From positions 18,302 to 82,301 of the forward strand of contig JBAYVP010000001.1 of assembly GCA_041674485.1 (NCBI GenBank): a stretch of 64,000 nt of DNA, written 5' to 3'. Position numbers and translations under genes: made by a program. The notes below the pieces were generated by a model. That model worked only from the letters and a program-made list of their open reading frames with translations. It did not search any database and was not told where the DNA came from. Source of the DNA: JAGXQV01 sp041674485. Its GTDB lineage: Bacteria > Pseudomonadota > Gammaproteobacteria > Burkholderiales > Sulfuricellaceae. This document shows positions 8,161-16,372 of the stretch, one piece after another. How positions within the stretch are numbered: the first letter of the stretch is position 1; the number at the start of each line of letters is the position of its first letter.

Positions 8161-9375
8161 CTATAGTTTTGCTTCTGTCGCGCAGATATTTTCTGTTGTA
8201 CCCAATACTGCGCTGCTTGGTATGTTGACCAGTCTTGATTCGAGATTCTCCGCTAACGAAACATCCATGCTTGGGCAGCCAGCGAATATCGGCAGTTTGT
8301 GCATCAGCGTCCAGGCCGGACGGGTCATGATGCCCCGGCTGTTGGTGGCATCCAGCAGCGCATCGCGCTGGTGGGCGAACCGGTTGTCCAGCAACAGTAC
8401 ATTCAGCCAGTAGTTGCTCCGGGCAAAATCGGGTTCGTCAAAGAAACGCGCGCCTTCTATTCCCTTAAATGCATGGCGGTATTCCTGCGCCAGCTTGCGT
8501 TTTGCGGCAAGAAAACCGGGCAACTCTTCCATCTGGGCGCAACCCAGGGCGGCGTTGATATTGGGCAGGCGGTAGTTGTAGCCAATTTGGTCATGAATGA
8601 ACAACCACTTGTGCGGCACCTTGGCGGTGGTGGTGAGGTGCTTGGCGAATTTGCCCAGCTCCTCGTCGTTGGTGAGGATGGCGCCGCCGCCGCCGGTGGT
8701 GATGACCTTGTTGCCGTTGAAACTGAGCGCTGAAACCTTGCCCCAGTTGCCGGTGTGGCGGCCCTTGTAAAAGGAGCCCAGGGATTCGGCGGCATCCTCG
8801 ATTAGTTCCAGCCGGTAGCGGTTGCATACTTCCAGCAGCGGGTCGAGGTCAACGGGATGGCCGAAGGCGTGCATCGGTACCACGGCCTTGATGCGGCGGC
8901 CGGTTGCCTTGTTGAAACAACCCTGCGGGCGGATTTCGGCGATGCCGGCCAAGTAGTCCGCCAGCTTGGCGGCATCGAGACCGAGGGTTTTTTCCTCGCT
9001 ATCGACAAAATGGGGGATCGCGCCGCAGTAACTCACCGCGTTGGCGGTGGCGATGAAGGTGAGGGTGGGCATCAGCACTTCGTCGCCCTGTTCCACGCCG
9101 ACCAGCCTGAGGCAGACATGCAGGGCGGCAGTGCCATTGACCACGGCCACGGCACGCTTGACGCCGGTGTAGTCGGCCAGTTGCTGTTCGAAGCGGTCAA
9201 CGAATTTGCCCACCGACGAGACCCACCCGGTGTCGAGGCATTCCTTGACGTAGGTCCATTCGTTGCCGCCGAACGAGGGTTCGTGCAGTGGAAGCGATGA
9301 TTTTTCCGGCAAAACCTGGTGCAGCGCGGCCAGAATTTGCGTTACAAGTTCTGTTTGGGGTTGATCGGCTGGCAT
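8161..9375 (-). CDS. legC: LegC-family sugar aminotransferase
   Basis: This 404-residue DegT/DnrJ/EryC1 aminotransferase carries EDAAESLGS (193-201) and the PLP-lysine segment SFNGNKVITTGGGG (218-231, Lys223). The N-terminal pattern FGGNEWTYVKECLDTGWVSS is characteristic of the LegC branch. LegC enzymes transfer an amino group from glutamate to the 4-keto sugar made by LegB, giving the 4-amino-4,6-dideoxy precursor of legionaminic acid. The order legB-legC followed by neuC and neuB homologues fits that pathway. Length is normal. The start at 9375 is the first ATG before conserved sequence. Confidence 0.9.
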   Translation of the reverse strand: MPADQPQTELVTQILAALHQVLPEKSSLPLHEPSFGGNEWTYVKECLDTGWVSSVGKFVDRFEQQLADYTGVKRAVAVVNGTAALHVCLRLVGVEQGDEVLMPTLTFIATANAVSYCGAIPHFVDSEEKTLGLDAAKLADYLAGIAEIRPQGCFNKATGRRIKAVVPMHAFGHPVDLDPLLEVCNRYRLELIEDAAESLGSFYKGRHTGNWGKVSALSFNGNKVITTGGGGAILTNDEELGKFAKHLTTTAKVPHKWLFIHDQIGYNYRLPNINAALGCAQMEELPGFLAAKRKLAQEYRHAFKGIEGARFFDEPDFARSNYWLNVLLLDNRFAHQRDALLDATNSRGIMTRPAWTLMHKLPIFAGCPSMDVSLAENLESRLVNIPSSAVLGTTENICATEAKL

Positions 9376-9496
9376 GAATGGGCTGGCTTAGTGATGATAC
9401 TGTTGGATCAGCTTACGCATGGTATACCGCTTTTGTTATCTTTGATAATGCGGTTCGACAAGCTCATATCACGAATGGAGGGCTTATTCAGCCCCT

Positions 9497-10507
9497 CTAA
9501 ATATTGTAAATATCCGCCTTGTAGCGTTTGAGGTTTTCCGGGTCGGCAAACCAGGCGGCGGTTTCTGCAAGACCGCGTTTGAAGCCTTCACGTCCCCCAT
9601 AGGCTGGCTCCCAGCCGGTCAAGGCTTTGGCTTTGCTGTTGTCCGCCCAGAGGCGTTCTACCTCGCTTTTTTCCGGGCGCAGGCGCTGCTGTTCGGTTTC
9701 GATCTCGATCTCCACACCCATGGCTTCGGCGATGATCTTCACGGTATCGCCGATGCTGACCTCGAAGTTGCTGCCGATGTTGATGACTTCACCCACCGAT
9801 TTCTCCGATTCGGCCACGGCAATAAAGCCACGCACAGTATCCATGACATAGTTGAAATCCCGGGTAGGATGCAGCGCGCCCAGCTTGAGCTTGCGCCGGC
9901 CGTTGGCGATCTGGGTGATCACGGTGGGGATGATGGCGCGCGCCGACTGGCGCGGGCCATAGGTGTTGAAGGGGCGAATGATGGCAACCGGCGTGTCAAA
10001 GGCGTTGTAAAACGACATGGCGATCTGGTCGGCGCCGATTTTGGTGGCGGAGTAGGGAGATTGCCCCTGCAGGGGGTGTTCTTCGGTAATCGGGACAAAT
10101 TTAGCCGTGCCATATACTTCGCTGGTGGAGGTGTGCACCACCTTGTCCACCCCGAGTTCGCGCGCGGCCTGGACAATGTTCAGTGTGCCCTTTATGTTGG
10201 TGTCCACATAGGTGTCGGGGGAGTGGTAAGAGTACGGGATAGCAATCAACGCTGCGAGGTGCAGCACGACATCGCAGCCCTGCATAGCTGTTTTGACGCC
10301 ATAAGGATCCCGTATATCGCCCGTAAAGATGTCGAGACTGTCACGTATTTCCTTGGGGGAGTGATCCAGCCAGCCCCAGGAATTGAAGGAGTTGTACAGC
10401 ACAAAAGCGCGCACATCGTGCCCCTGCCTGACCAGTTCTTCGGTGAGGTGAGAGCCGATGAAGCCATCCGCGCCGGTGACCAGGATTTTTTTAGATTTTT
10501 GCAACAT
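9497..10507 (-). CDS. legB: Nucleotide-sugar 4,6-dehydratase, LegB-like
   Basis: The 336-residue protein is an extended short-chain dehydrogenase. It has the NAD-binding TGADGFIGSH (11-20), TSTSEVYG (126-133), the catalytic pair Tyr152/Lys156 in SPYSATKIG, and RPFNTYGPRQS. It should remove water from UDP- or GDP-GlcNAc to give the 4-keto-6-deoxy sugar that LegC aminates. It is the first pathway gene in the direction of transcription. A 121-base gap separates it from legC, and the preceding small membrane-protein gene ends 32 bases upstream. Confidence 0.9.
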   Translation of the reverse strand: MLQKSKKILVTGADGFIGSHLTEELVRQGHDVRAFVLYNSFNSWGWLDHSPKEIRDSLDIFTGDIRDPYGVKTAMQGCDVVLHLAALIAIPYSYHSPDTYVDTNIKGTLNIVQAARELGVDKVVHTSTSEVYGTAKFVPITEEHPLQGQSPYSATKIGADQIAMSFYNAFDTPVAIIRPFNTYGPRQSARAIIPTVITQIANGRRKLKLGALHPTRDFNYVMDTVRGFIAVAESEKSVGEVINIGSNFEVSIGDTVKIIAEAMGVEIEIETEQQRLRPEKSEVERLWADNSKAKALTGWEPAYGGREGFKRGLAETAAWFADPENLKRYKADIYNI

Positions 10508-10539
10508 GGTTATGTTCGGCCTTTAAAAGCTGGTGGCAG

Positions 10540-11043
10540 TTATGATTTATTGGCCGCTTTGTTATCTTCGGCCTCTTGAATGGGGGACGGGAAATCGGCA
10601 AAAATTTCTCTGGCCTGGCGCGATAACGACAGATATGCAATAAATCCAATATTTGCCGCTGCAATCCAAAACACAAAGTTTTCCGGGTTGGCGATTATTT
10701 TAACGGGGTAGTGACTGAATGTCGCCATAGTGCTGAGAAGCAGTCCCAGTATCAAAAATTTTATTCCATGATGCCAGAGCCAGCGGATTTTTGCGCCCGC
10801 ACCCGGTGAGCGGTTGAGCCGGGTGAATAAGACTATAGCGCCCGGTATGTCGCTTAGCAGCATGGGCGCGGAGGCGGCATAATCCCTTGCAACACCAAAC
10901 ACATAGCCGGATTTGGCCATTGACGACATGGCCAAGAACAAGGAGTGATGGATTGACCAGATAATAATCAACCACAGAAGCGGGGTTACCTTCAGCGCAA
11001 AATTGGCATCATAGCGGTATGCATCAAATGAATTGTGTGACAT
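10540..11043 (-). CDS. Small integral membrane protein, possibly DUF2919 (YfeZ-like)
   Basis: The 167-residue protein has about four hydrophobic segments (around 20-40, 55-75, 95-112 and 123-141) and a charged C-terminal tail. The N-terminal YRYDANFALKVTPLLW resembles the start of DUF2919/YfeZ-type proteins, but the assignment is tentative. No catalytic motif is visible. It precedes legB on the same strand with a 32-base gap and may be cotranscribed. Confidence 0.6.
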   Translation of the reverse strand: MSHNSFDAYRYDANFALKVTPLLWLIIIWSIHHSLFLAMSSMAKSGYVFGVARDYAASAPMLLSDIPGAIVLFTRLNRSPGAGAKIRWLWHHGIKFLILGLLLSTMATFSHYPVKIIANPENFVFWIAAANIGFIAYLSLSRQAREIFADFPSPIQEAEDNKAANKS

Positions 11044-11086
11044 TTCTCTTTAACCTACTTGTTTTCTGTATTTGTTTTCGTTTTAT

Positions 11087-11172
11087 CCCAGATAATCCAT
11101 TCGAGCACAGGTCGGGTTAAAACCCGACCTACAACCCCTTGATTCACAATATCTCAAGACTAAAAATTATCG
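11087..11172. repeat. MITE-like palindromic repeat, copy 2
   Basis: This stretch matches the 111-bp element at 43861-43971 along its length: left end CCCAGATAATCCATT, the core palindrome GGTCGGGTTAAAACCCGACC, then ACCTACAACC, TTGATT, CTCAAGA and a decayed right end ATTATCGGG. It lacks one internal hairpin present in the other copy. Its right end overlaps the gspD stop codon (11167-11169), so it supplies the end of the operon and may also fold as a terminator. Confidence 0.8.
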
Positions 11173-13224
11173 GGTTTTATCCGCATCAAGTGCCGCCTTG
11201 GGTTGCGCTTTTGCCCACCCGCCCAGCTGTTTCCGAAACGCATCGGTAACCGCCACCGCGTCATTGTCATCGGCGATGATATAAGGGGTGATCAAGATGA
11301 TCAACTCGGTACGATTGCTTGTCTCCGTGTCGGTGCGAAAAAGCTGTCCCAGCAGAGGGAGGTCTTTCAGTAACGGGATGCCGGCATCACCCTGGGATTT
11401 ATTATTGGAGATGAGTCCGCCGAGCAACACGGTAGCGCCATTTTTAAGGGAAAGCTTGGTTTGCAGCTTGCGGGTGCTGAAGGTCGGCGAGGTGTTCACT
11501 CCGGTTGTGGTGGTTTGAGCCGAACTGACTTCCTGCGTGACATCGAGATCAACCTGGTCGCCCGAATGTATCACCGGCTTGACGTTCAAAACGACGCCCG
11601 TGGTGCGGTACTGCACTGTTTGTATTACGCTGCCCGTGCTTCCTGTTGTCGGGCTGGTCTGCTGGCTGGTAATAATGGGTACTTCCTGCCCCACCTGGAT
11701 GGTTGCGGTTTCGCCGTTGCGTGCCACAATACGCGGACTGGAAAGGATGGTGGCGCGGTTGCTGCTGGCCAGCGCATTGATCAGGAGGCGTGTGTCCCCC
11801 GCGCTATCAATGCGGCGATAATTAAGACCCGCGCCCCCGATGCCTAACCCACCGAGGGTGCCGGCGATGATCTGTGTTCCATCCAGCCTGGCTTCCTTGA
11901 TTAACCATTCGACGCCTAGCTGTGAGTTGTCATTCAGAGCAACTTCCGCCACGGTAACCTCGATCAGCGCCTCCTTGGAGGGTTTGTCCAAGCCCTGCAG
12001 CAGGCTGCGAATCTGCCCGTAGTCCTCGTTATTACCCTGAAAGATAATGGAGTTGCTTGCTTTGTCCACTACCACGCGTGCAAGCGCGGCGGTGGCAGGA
12101 GCTCCGGCTGCGCCCGCCGGTTTAGCACCGCTCAGGAGACTCTCCAGAGTAGCAGCCAAGGCTTGCGCATCGGTGTACTGTGCCTGATATGTGAAGAAGC
12201 TACGCCCTACACCTTTTTCATTGGGCTTGTCCAACTCCTTGGCCCACGCGATGGCGTGATCTAATATCTGTGGGCTAACGGCAAAGACAAATATCGAGTT
12301 TACTGCGGCAACCGGCAACAGGGTGATTGGCATGGTAAAACCGGCACTCACACTTGCTCCCACACTATAGCCTTCCGTCTGCAAAATTTCCGCTAGTTTT
12401 TTAGCCAATTCGTCGGCAGACCAATACAGCGGGGATATGCGAAAACTTTGACGCCCTTTCATCAAAGGTTGATCAAGGATTTGGACGGCTTCCAGCGCTG
12501 CCATCACGTCATCAGTCGTACCATTCAACAATACCGCATTGCGCACGGGGTCTTCCTGCAATTTAATCTTGTCGCCAAACATTAGCCGAATCCAACTGGC
12601 GATATCCGTATTGCGCACGGCTTCCAGTTCCACAAGCTGAAAAATTGGGCGCAAGGGAAGGGGTGTTTCCGGTAACGCGCGCCCGCGCCGAATCTCAGGT
12701 AGATAGCCAAGTGCGGCATTATCCGGCACGACACGTACCAAGCCGCCGATATCTACCACGGCAATGCCGTAACTTTTGAGCAGCAGACGGGTAGTGTTTT
12801 CTACTTGAGATGGCGTTTGCAGTTCGCCGGTGCGCAGCGTGACCAGGTCCTTGCGCTCTATCACCTTGGGATCAAGGTTAACGTTCTTTTTCAAGATCTC
12901 GGCGTACACCACCTGGATGAAATTGGGCAGGGGCAGTTGTTCGAAGGAGAGGGCGATGTCGGCTTTCTCTTCCGCCGTCACGGTCTCCGGCAGCGGGGCA
13001 GGTTGACCGGTTTGCAGGCGTTCAGGAACCGGGGGCTTGGGCGTTTCGCCGATGCGCATAGCCTGCTCGCGAGCCTGCTTGTCTTCCTGTTGCAGCGTGC
13101 TGTGCTCGGCAATTTTTTTCGGTAGGTCGAGCGGCGGGGGAATAACGGGGCTGTTGGCAACACACGCATTCAGTAACAGGCTAACCAATACCAGCAGGCC
13201 GTGCGCGCTATTTTGCTTGTTCAT
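11167..13224 (-). CDS. gspD: Type II secretion outer-membrane secretin GspD
   Basis: The protein of about 685 residues has a lipoprotein-type signal (lipobox LLNAC near residue 23), a proline-rich linker, N-domain repeats and a C-terminal secretin domain. Recognisable segments are the NxAxLGYLPE region, the repeated N-domain pattern ending in LLQGLDKP, the VEVTVAEVALND-like strand, VGQEVPI near the gate, and LLGGLISN with LPLLGQLFRT near the end. Secretins form the outer-membrane channel. This member ends a gsp operon. The ATG at 13224 (MNKQNSAHG) was chosen, overlapping the gspC-like gene by 17 bases; the frame also opens at 13239. Confidence 0.93.
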   Translation of the reverse strand: MNKQNSAHGLLVLVSLLLNACVANSPVIPPPLDLPKKIAEHSTLQQEDKQAREQAMRIGETPKPPVPERLQTGQPAPLPETVTAEEKADIALSFEQLPLPNFIQVVYAEILKKNVNLDPKVIERKDLVTLRTGELQTPSQVENTTRLLLKSYGIAVVDIGGLVRVVPDNAALGYLPEIRRGRALPETPLPLRPIFQLVELEAVRNTDIASWIRLMFGDKIKLQEDPVRNAVLLNGTTDDVMAALEAVQILDQPLMKGRQSFRISPLYWSADELAKKLAEILQTEGYSVGASVSAGFTMPITLLPVAAVNSIFVFAVSPQILDHAIAWAKELDKPNEKGVGRSFFTYQAQYTDAQALAATLESLLSGAKPAGAAGAPATAALARVVVDKASNSIIFQGNNEDYGQIRSLLQGLDKPSKEALIEVTVAEVALNDNSQLGVEWLIKEARLDGTQIIAGTLGGLGIGGAGLNYRRIDSAGDTRLLINALASSNRATILSSPRIVARNGETATIQVGQEVPIITSQQTSPTTGSTGSVIQTVQYRTTGVVLNVKPVIHSGDQVDLDVTQEVSSAQTTTTGVNTSPTFSTRKLQTKLSLKNGATVLLGGLISNNKSQGDAGIPLLKDLPLLGQLFRTDTETSNRTELIILITPYIIADDNDAVAVTDAFRKQLGGWAKAQPKAALDADKTR

Positions 13225-13654
13225 GTTGGTAAATTCCATAGGTGAGTTTCTGCTGGTCCCGTGTAATCACGAAGAAGCGATCTTTTTCGATTTTCACGAT
13301 TTTCGCGCCATCCGGCAGCGTGGTGCCGACTTTGAGCATTTCGGCAGGCTTGCCCTCAATGGATAACAATATAAAACGCTCCGCCCCGCTCATCGCGATG
13401 CCCAGCACATGCCATTCCGGTTCTTTGGGTGCGTCCGCCGCGACGATACCCCAGAGATTGCGCGCGTTGATCGCCTCAATGGATTTTTTGCTGTCATGTT
13501 CTGCCAGTTTCGGCAGGCTCCATGATTCGGCAGCGGCGGCAAACGCCTTGGGTGACACCGGCTCGGGCGCGCCAAACCAGCATATTACCGCAGCCACGAT
13601 GGCCAAGGTGGCAAATAACGGGTAAAGGTTGTCGTGAACGAAACGCAGGTTCAT
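13208..13654 (-). CDS. GspC-like type II secretion inner-membrane protein
   Basis: The 148-residue protein has one N-terminal membrane segment (about 12-28). A linker follows, then a small periplasmic beta domain with the pattern NLWGIVA...WHVLGIAMSGAERFILL and an AEMLKVGTTL turn, typical of the homology region of GspC or the PilP analogue. It lacks a PDZ domain, so it is a short form. It lies between gspM and gspD, overlapping gspM by ATGA. It should link the inner-membrane platform to the secretin. Confidence 0.72.
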   Translation of the reverse strand: MNLRFVHDNLYPLFATLAIVAAVICWFGAPEPVSPKAFAAAAESWSLPKLAEHDSKKSIEAINARNLWGIVAADAPKEPEWHVLGIAMSGAERFILLSIEGKPAEMLKVGTTLPDGAKIVKIEKDRFFVITRDQQKLTYGIYQHEQAK

Positions 13655-14274
13655 AGCGGTACCAGCTCCTTGGGCTTGGTTGCCGGGGCAGCCTGTTTCT
13701 GGAAGTAGCCAAACAGCTCCATTTCGACGCGGGGCGCGGGTTCTTTGCGCACGTTGAGTGCGCCGGTAATGATCTGCTTCTCGTTACCTTCGATTCGGCC
13801 CATGAAGTCGAGCAGGGTTGCCTGACTGAAATCGAAGCTCAGTTTGGCCTTGATTTTCCACAGGTCTGATGGGGTGGCTGTGCCAATATCCTGGTTTTGA
13901 TTGTTCGCGCCAGCACCATCCAGCACGGTGACGATTATTTGCGGGCGGGTTACAGCCACTTTGACCATGGTCGCATTGAGCCAGTCCTGAAACGCGGCTT
14001 GCGCCAATCCGGAGGTGGGCGCTTGCCAAAGCCTTCCTTCCATTTGCATGGCCATGTCCCTGGCCGGCGCTACCCGCGCTATCCATTCTGGTTGCGTCAG
14101 TTGCAGGCGCAGCCGCGTGATGGATTGGGCCGTTGCGCGGTGTTGCTGTTCTTGCTCTTGCAGGGTTTCGCGCAGCAGGAGGATGCCGTACAGCCAGATG
14201 ATGCCGACGATCAAGGTCACGCCCCAGCGTAGCCTGGAGTTGTTGCGCAATTGGTTTAGGAAGTTGTCGAGCAT
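13651..14274 (-). CDS. GspM/PilO-like type II secretion platform protein
   Basis: The 207-residue bitopic protein has a short cytoplasmic N-terminus, a membrane helix (about 18-35) and a periplasmic coiled coil. A ferredoxin-like domain ends in a strand pattern (VRKEPAPRVEMELFGYF) seen in GspM/PilO proteins. It partners GspL in the inner-membrane platform. Stop and start overlap the gspC-like gene (ATGA). A repeat-bearing 189-base gap separates it from gspL, unusual inside an otherwise tight operon. Confidence 0.75.
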   Translation of the reverse strand: MLDNFLNQLRNNSRLRWGVTLIVGIIWLYGILLLRETLQEQEQQHRATAQSITRLRLQLTQPEWIARVAPARDMAMQMEGRLWQAPTSGLAQAAFQDWLNATMVKVAVTRPQIIVTVLDGAGANNQNQDIGTATPSDLWKIKAKLSFDFSQATLLDFMGRIEGNEKQIITGALNVRKEPAPRVEMELFGYFQKQAAPATKPKELVPL

Positions 14275-14314
14275 TTTTATCGTGAAAATCGCACAGCAGC
14301 GTGTGGGGTGGAAA

Positions 14315-14373
14315 AGCGTAGCGCCTTCCGCCGCATGAATCCCCTTTGGCGGATAACGCTACGCTCATCCGCC
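14315..14373. repeat. Imperfect inverted repeat between gspL and gspM
   Basis: AGCGTAGCGCCTTCCGCC (14315-14332) and GGCGGATAACGCTACGCT (14348-14365) are inverted with two mismatches over 18 bases and can form a strong hairpin. CATCCGCC follows as a nested arm. Elements built on this GCGGATAACGCTACGC core are common intergenic repeats in proteobacteria (general recollection). Confidence 0.7.
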
Positions 14374-14463
14374 CTACGATCGTTCTCCAAGAGTATGGCG
14401 CTCATTTTAGACTCAAAGCTGGCTTGATGTTCATCGGGAGGAGGAGTCTATTTTTCATGCACG

Positions 14464-15507
14464 TTAGTTGCCGATGACGTCCATTTGAAACGTGACGCTT
14501 TTGGCGTCGCGCCCGGGCAGGGATTTCGCATCGCGGAAGGGGCCAGCCTGTTGCAGCACGCCTATCAGAAAGGTGGTAGAAATGTCGCCGGCCGAAGCCA
14601 CGGTAATTTTGAGTTGCCCAGACTGGAAATCCCAGTCTTTGAGGTAAGACTTGTCATGGGGCAGCACTTCCGCAACCTTTGCCATGAGGGTGAGCTGCTC
14701 GGGAAAAGGGGCGAGGGCGCGCAACGCATTGATGCGCATGAGGTGATCCAGCGCCTGGCCACGCGCCTGGATGAGCGGCTCTGCTTCGCGTTGCAGTTGC
14801 GCCTGTTGCTCGTGCAGTTGCGCCGTGGCCTGCCGCATATTGTATGAACCGAATCCGTACCAGAACGTGGGCAGCAGCAATAAAAGCATGCCCAGCGCGA
14901 TTATCAGCCGCTCCAGTTGCACGGCTTTGTCGTCTGACGATCCGGCTTCGTTCACCCAGGGCTGCAAGTTCATCAGGCTTGTTCTTGGCGCGGGTGGCTG
15001 GCTTTGCTGCTCGCCGGGCGGGACGCCCGCATCGCGCTGGAACATCAGCCATTCGTCCTGCGCCGGCAGGTGCGGCCACCAGCGGTTGCGCTGAAGTTGC
15101 GCTTCGCGCCAAAGCTGCCCTTCGTAGCCTTCGTGGCAGCGCGTCAGGCACAGGCCGTCCTGAAACGGCGTTTGCAGGACAGTTTCGGGCAGGATGCGCA
15201 CGCGCTGCGGTTTGAGCCCCTGCGCGGTGATGGCCTGCCCGGCCTTGTCCGCATCCCATCCCCAGACCAGCGCCTGTTGACCATGCCAGCCCACGTAATA
15301 ACCACTGCATGCAAAAGGCGTCCATTGCGCCAGCTCCAGGCGCAGCGCCTGGGCGCGATTCTTGGGCGGAACCTGGCCGAGGTCGAAAGTTTGAAAACGG
15401 TACAACGGGCGCGTCAAAACCCATTGCAATGCACCGAAGCGGCTTTGCGGTGCTTCGGTTTTTTCAGTGCCTTGTAAAAAACGTCGTACCGGTAAATTGA
15501 AAAGCAT
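14464..15507 (-). CDS. gspL: GspL/PilMN-like type II secretion platform protein
   Basis: The frame encodes an N-terminal cytoplasmic domain of about 200 residues. A Pro/Gln-rich linker, a membrane helix (LIIALGMLLLLLPTFWYGFG) and a periplasmic coiled coil plus ferredoxin-like domain follow, as in GspL. GspL ties the GspE ATPase to the membrane platform. The frame is open to 15624, but that would overlap the vapC gene, so ATG 15507 (MLFNLPVRRF) is preferred, giving 347 residues. No clear ribosome-binding site precedes it. Insertion of vapBC may have changed the original start. Confidence 0.75.
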   Translation of the reverse strand: MLFNLPVRRFLQGTEKTEAPQSRFGALQWVLTRPLYRFQTFDLGQVPPKNRAQALRLELAQWTPFACSGYYVGWHGQQALVWGWDADKAGQAITAQGLKPQRVRILPETVLQTPFQDGLCLTRCHEGYEGQLWREAQLQRNRWWPHLPAQDEWLMFQRDAGVPPGEQQSQPPAPRTSLMNLQPWVNEAGSSDDKAVQLERLIIALGMLLLLLPTFWYGFGSYNMRQATAQLHEQQAQLQREAEPLIQARGQALDHLMRINALRALAPFPEQLTLMAKVAEVLPHDKSYLKDWDFQSGQLKITVASAGDISTTFLIGVLQQAGPFRDAKSLPGRDAKSVTFQMDVIGN

Positions 15508-15577
15508 CTGCTTGGTTGGCCAGTCGAGGTTGGTTGACAGGCGCGGATTATCCCGATTAGCGGGGGATTGGTCAATT

Positions 15578-15988
15578 TTAAGGAATAAAATCCTCCAGGC
15601 TTGCCCCTGCGCGCAAGCCGTCAATGCTTTGAAAATGGACGTCGAGTGTCAACAGTGCGGTGCCGTGTTCCAAACTACTGGCGGCAATCCACAGGTCGTT
15701 GGTTGGAATGGGCTGGCCTTTGCGGCGTAGTGCTGCATAAACAAGTGCATATAGATCGGCGGTGGCGGCAGTACTGGAAACCACTTTCACGCGCGGCGTG
15801 TTAATAAACTGCGACAACTCGCTGCGATTGGCGCTCTCCCGCTGCCCCGCAGCAAAGCCACCCAACAACTCACCCAACACGGTAGCGCACACAATAATGC
15901 TGGGGGCGTACTGCAACACGGCGACTATTTGCTCGTCGCCACGCTTGAAGGCAGCGTAAGCGTTGGTGTCCAAGGCGATTGGGCGCAT
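15578..15988 (-). CDS. vapC: PIN-domain toxin VapC (second pair)
   Basis: The 136-residue PIN protein carries ALDTNAYAAFKRGD at the N-terminus, the acidic pair in LGELLGGF, NDLWIAASSLEHG (about 97-109) and LLTLDVHF. All acidic positions expected for Mg-dependent RNase activity are present. The antitoxin stop precedes it by three bases. The pair is embedded in the type II secretion operon between gspK and gspL on the same strand, so readthrough of secretion transcripts would include it. Confidence 0.9.
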   Translation of the reverse strand: MRPIALDTNAYAAFKRGDEQIVAVLQYAPSIIVCATVLGELLGGFAAGQRESANRSELSQFINTPRVKVVSSTAATADLYALVYAALRRKGQPIPTNDLWIAASSLEHGTALLTLDVHFQSIDGLRAGASLEDFIP

Positions 15989-15991
15989 GGG

Positions 15992-16249
15992 TTAATTCCA
16001 AAGTGCCGCATCAACCTCAGCAAAAGCAGCGGTGTTACGTTCAAAGATTTGCGCCTCCTCATTGCTCCAAGTGCCTGCCAAGACATTGAGATCATCAAAT
16101 TTTTTTAATGCACCCGGCTGGGTTGGGGTGCCATTGCCTTGCAATAGACGCAACACCAAGCTATTGAGACTGCTGCCCTCGTGTTCGGCCTGATTTTTAA
16201 GCCTGACCAGTACCTGATTATCCAACCCACGAATACTCATAGTTGCCAC
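15992..16249 (-). CDS. vapB: FitA/VapB-type ribbon-helix-helix antitoxin (second pair)
   Basis: The 85-residue protein starts with an Arc-like ribbon-helix-helix (MSIRGLDNQVLVRLKNQAEH, then EGSSLNSLVLRLL) and ends in a toxin-binding tail with conserved aromatic and acidic residues (TWSNEEAQIFERNT). A GTG start at 16249 is supported by GGGGGTG about seven bases upstream; an ATG nine bases further in is the alternative. It should repress its own promoter through the palindrome at 16262-16278. Confidence 0.85.
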   Translation of the reverse strand: MATMSIRGLDNQVLVRLKNQAEHEGSSLNSLVLRLLQGNGTPTQPGALKKFDDLNVLAGTWSNEEAQIFERNTAAFAEVDAALWN

Positions 16250-16261
16250 GATATCACCCCC

Positions 16262-16278
16262 GCATTCAATTTGAATGC
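16262..16278 (-). promoter_or_regulatory. Candidate operator/promoter of the gsp-embedded vapBC
   Basis: GCATTCAA-T-TTGAATGC is a perfect 17-base palindrome 13 bases upstream of the antitoxin start, and a TATACG-like -10 lies just beside it on the minus strand. The arrangement suggests a private, autorepressed promoter for the toxin-antitoxin pair, and possibly for downstream gspL-gspD. Confidence 0.55.
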
Positions 16279-16372
16279 TCGTATAGTATCACTTTGTTTC
16301 TGAAAATCAATACGACATCCGTTGCAACATGCGGCATCTCGTCTGCAAAGCGAGTGTTTTTGCGATGAATAG

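Noticed and set aside
15507..16372. A fourth case of a duplicated gene start around the gsp-embedded vapBC
   Set aside because: The gap after gspK was compared with the start of gspL and only chance-level similarity was found, so this insertion does not show the pattern.
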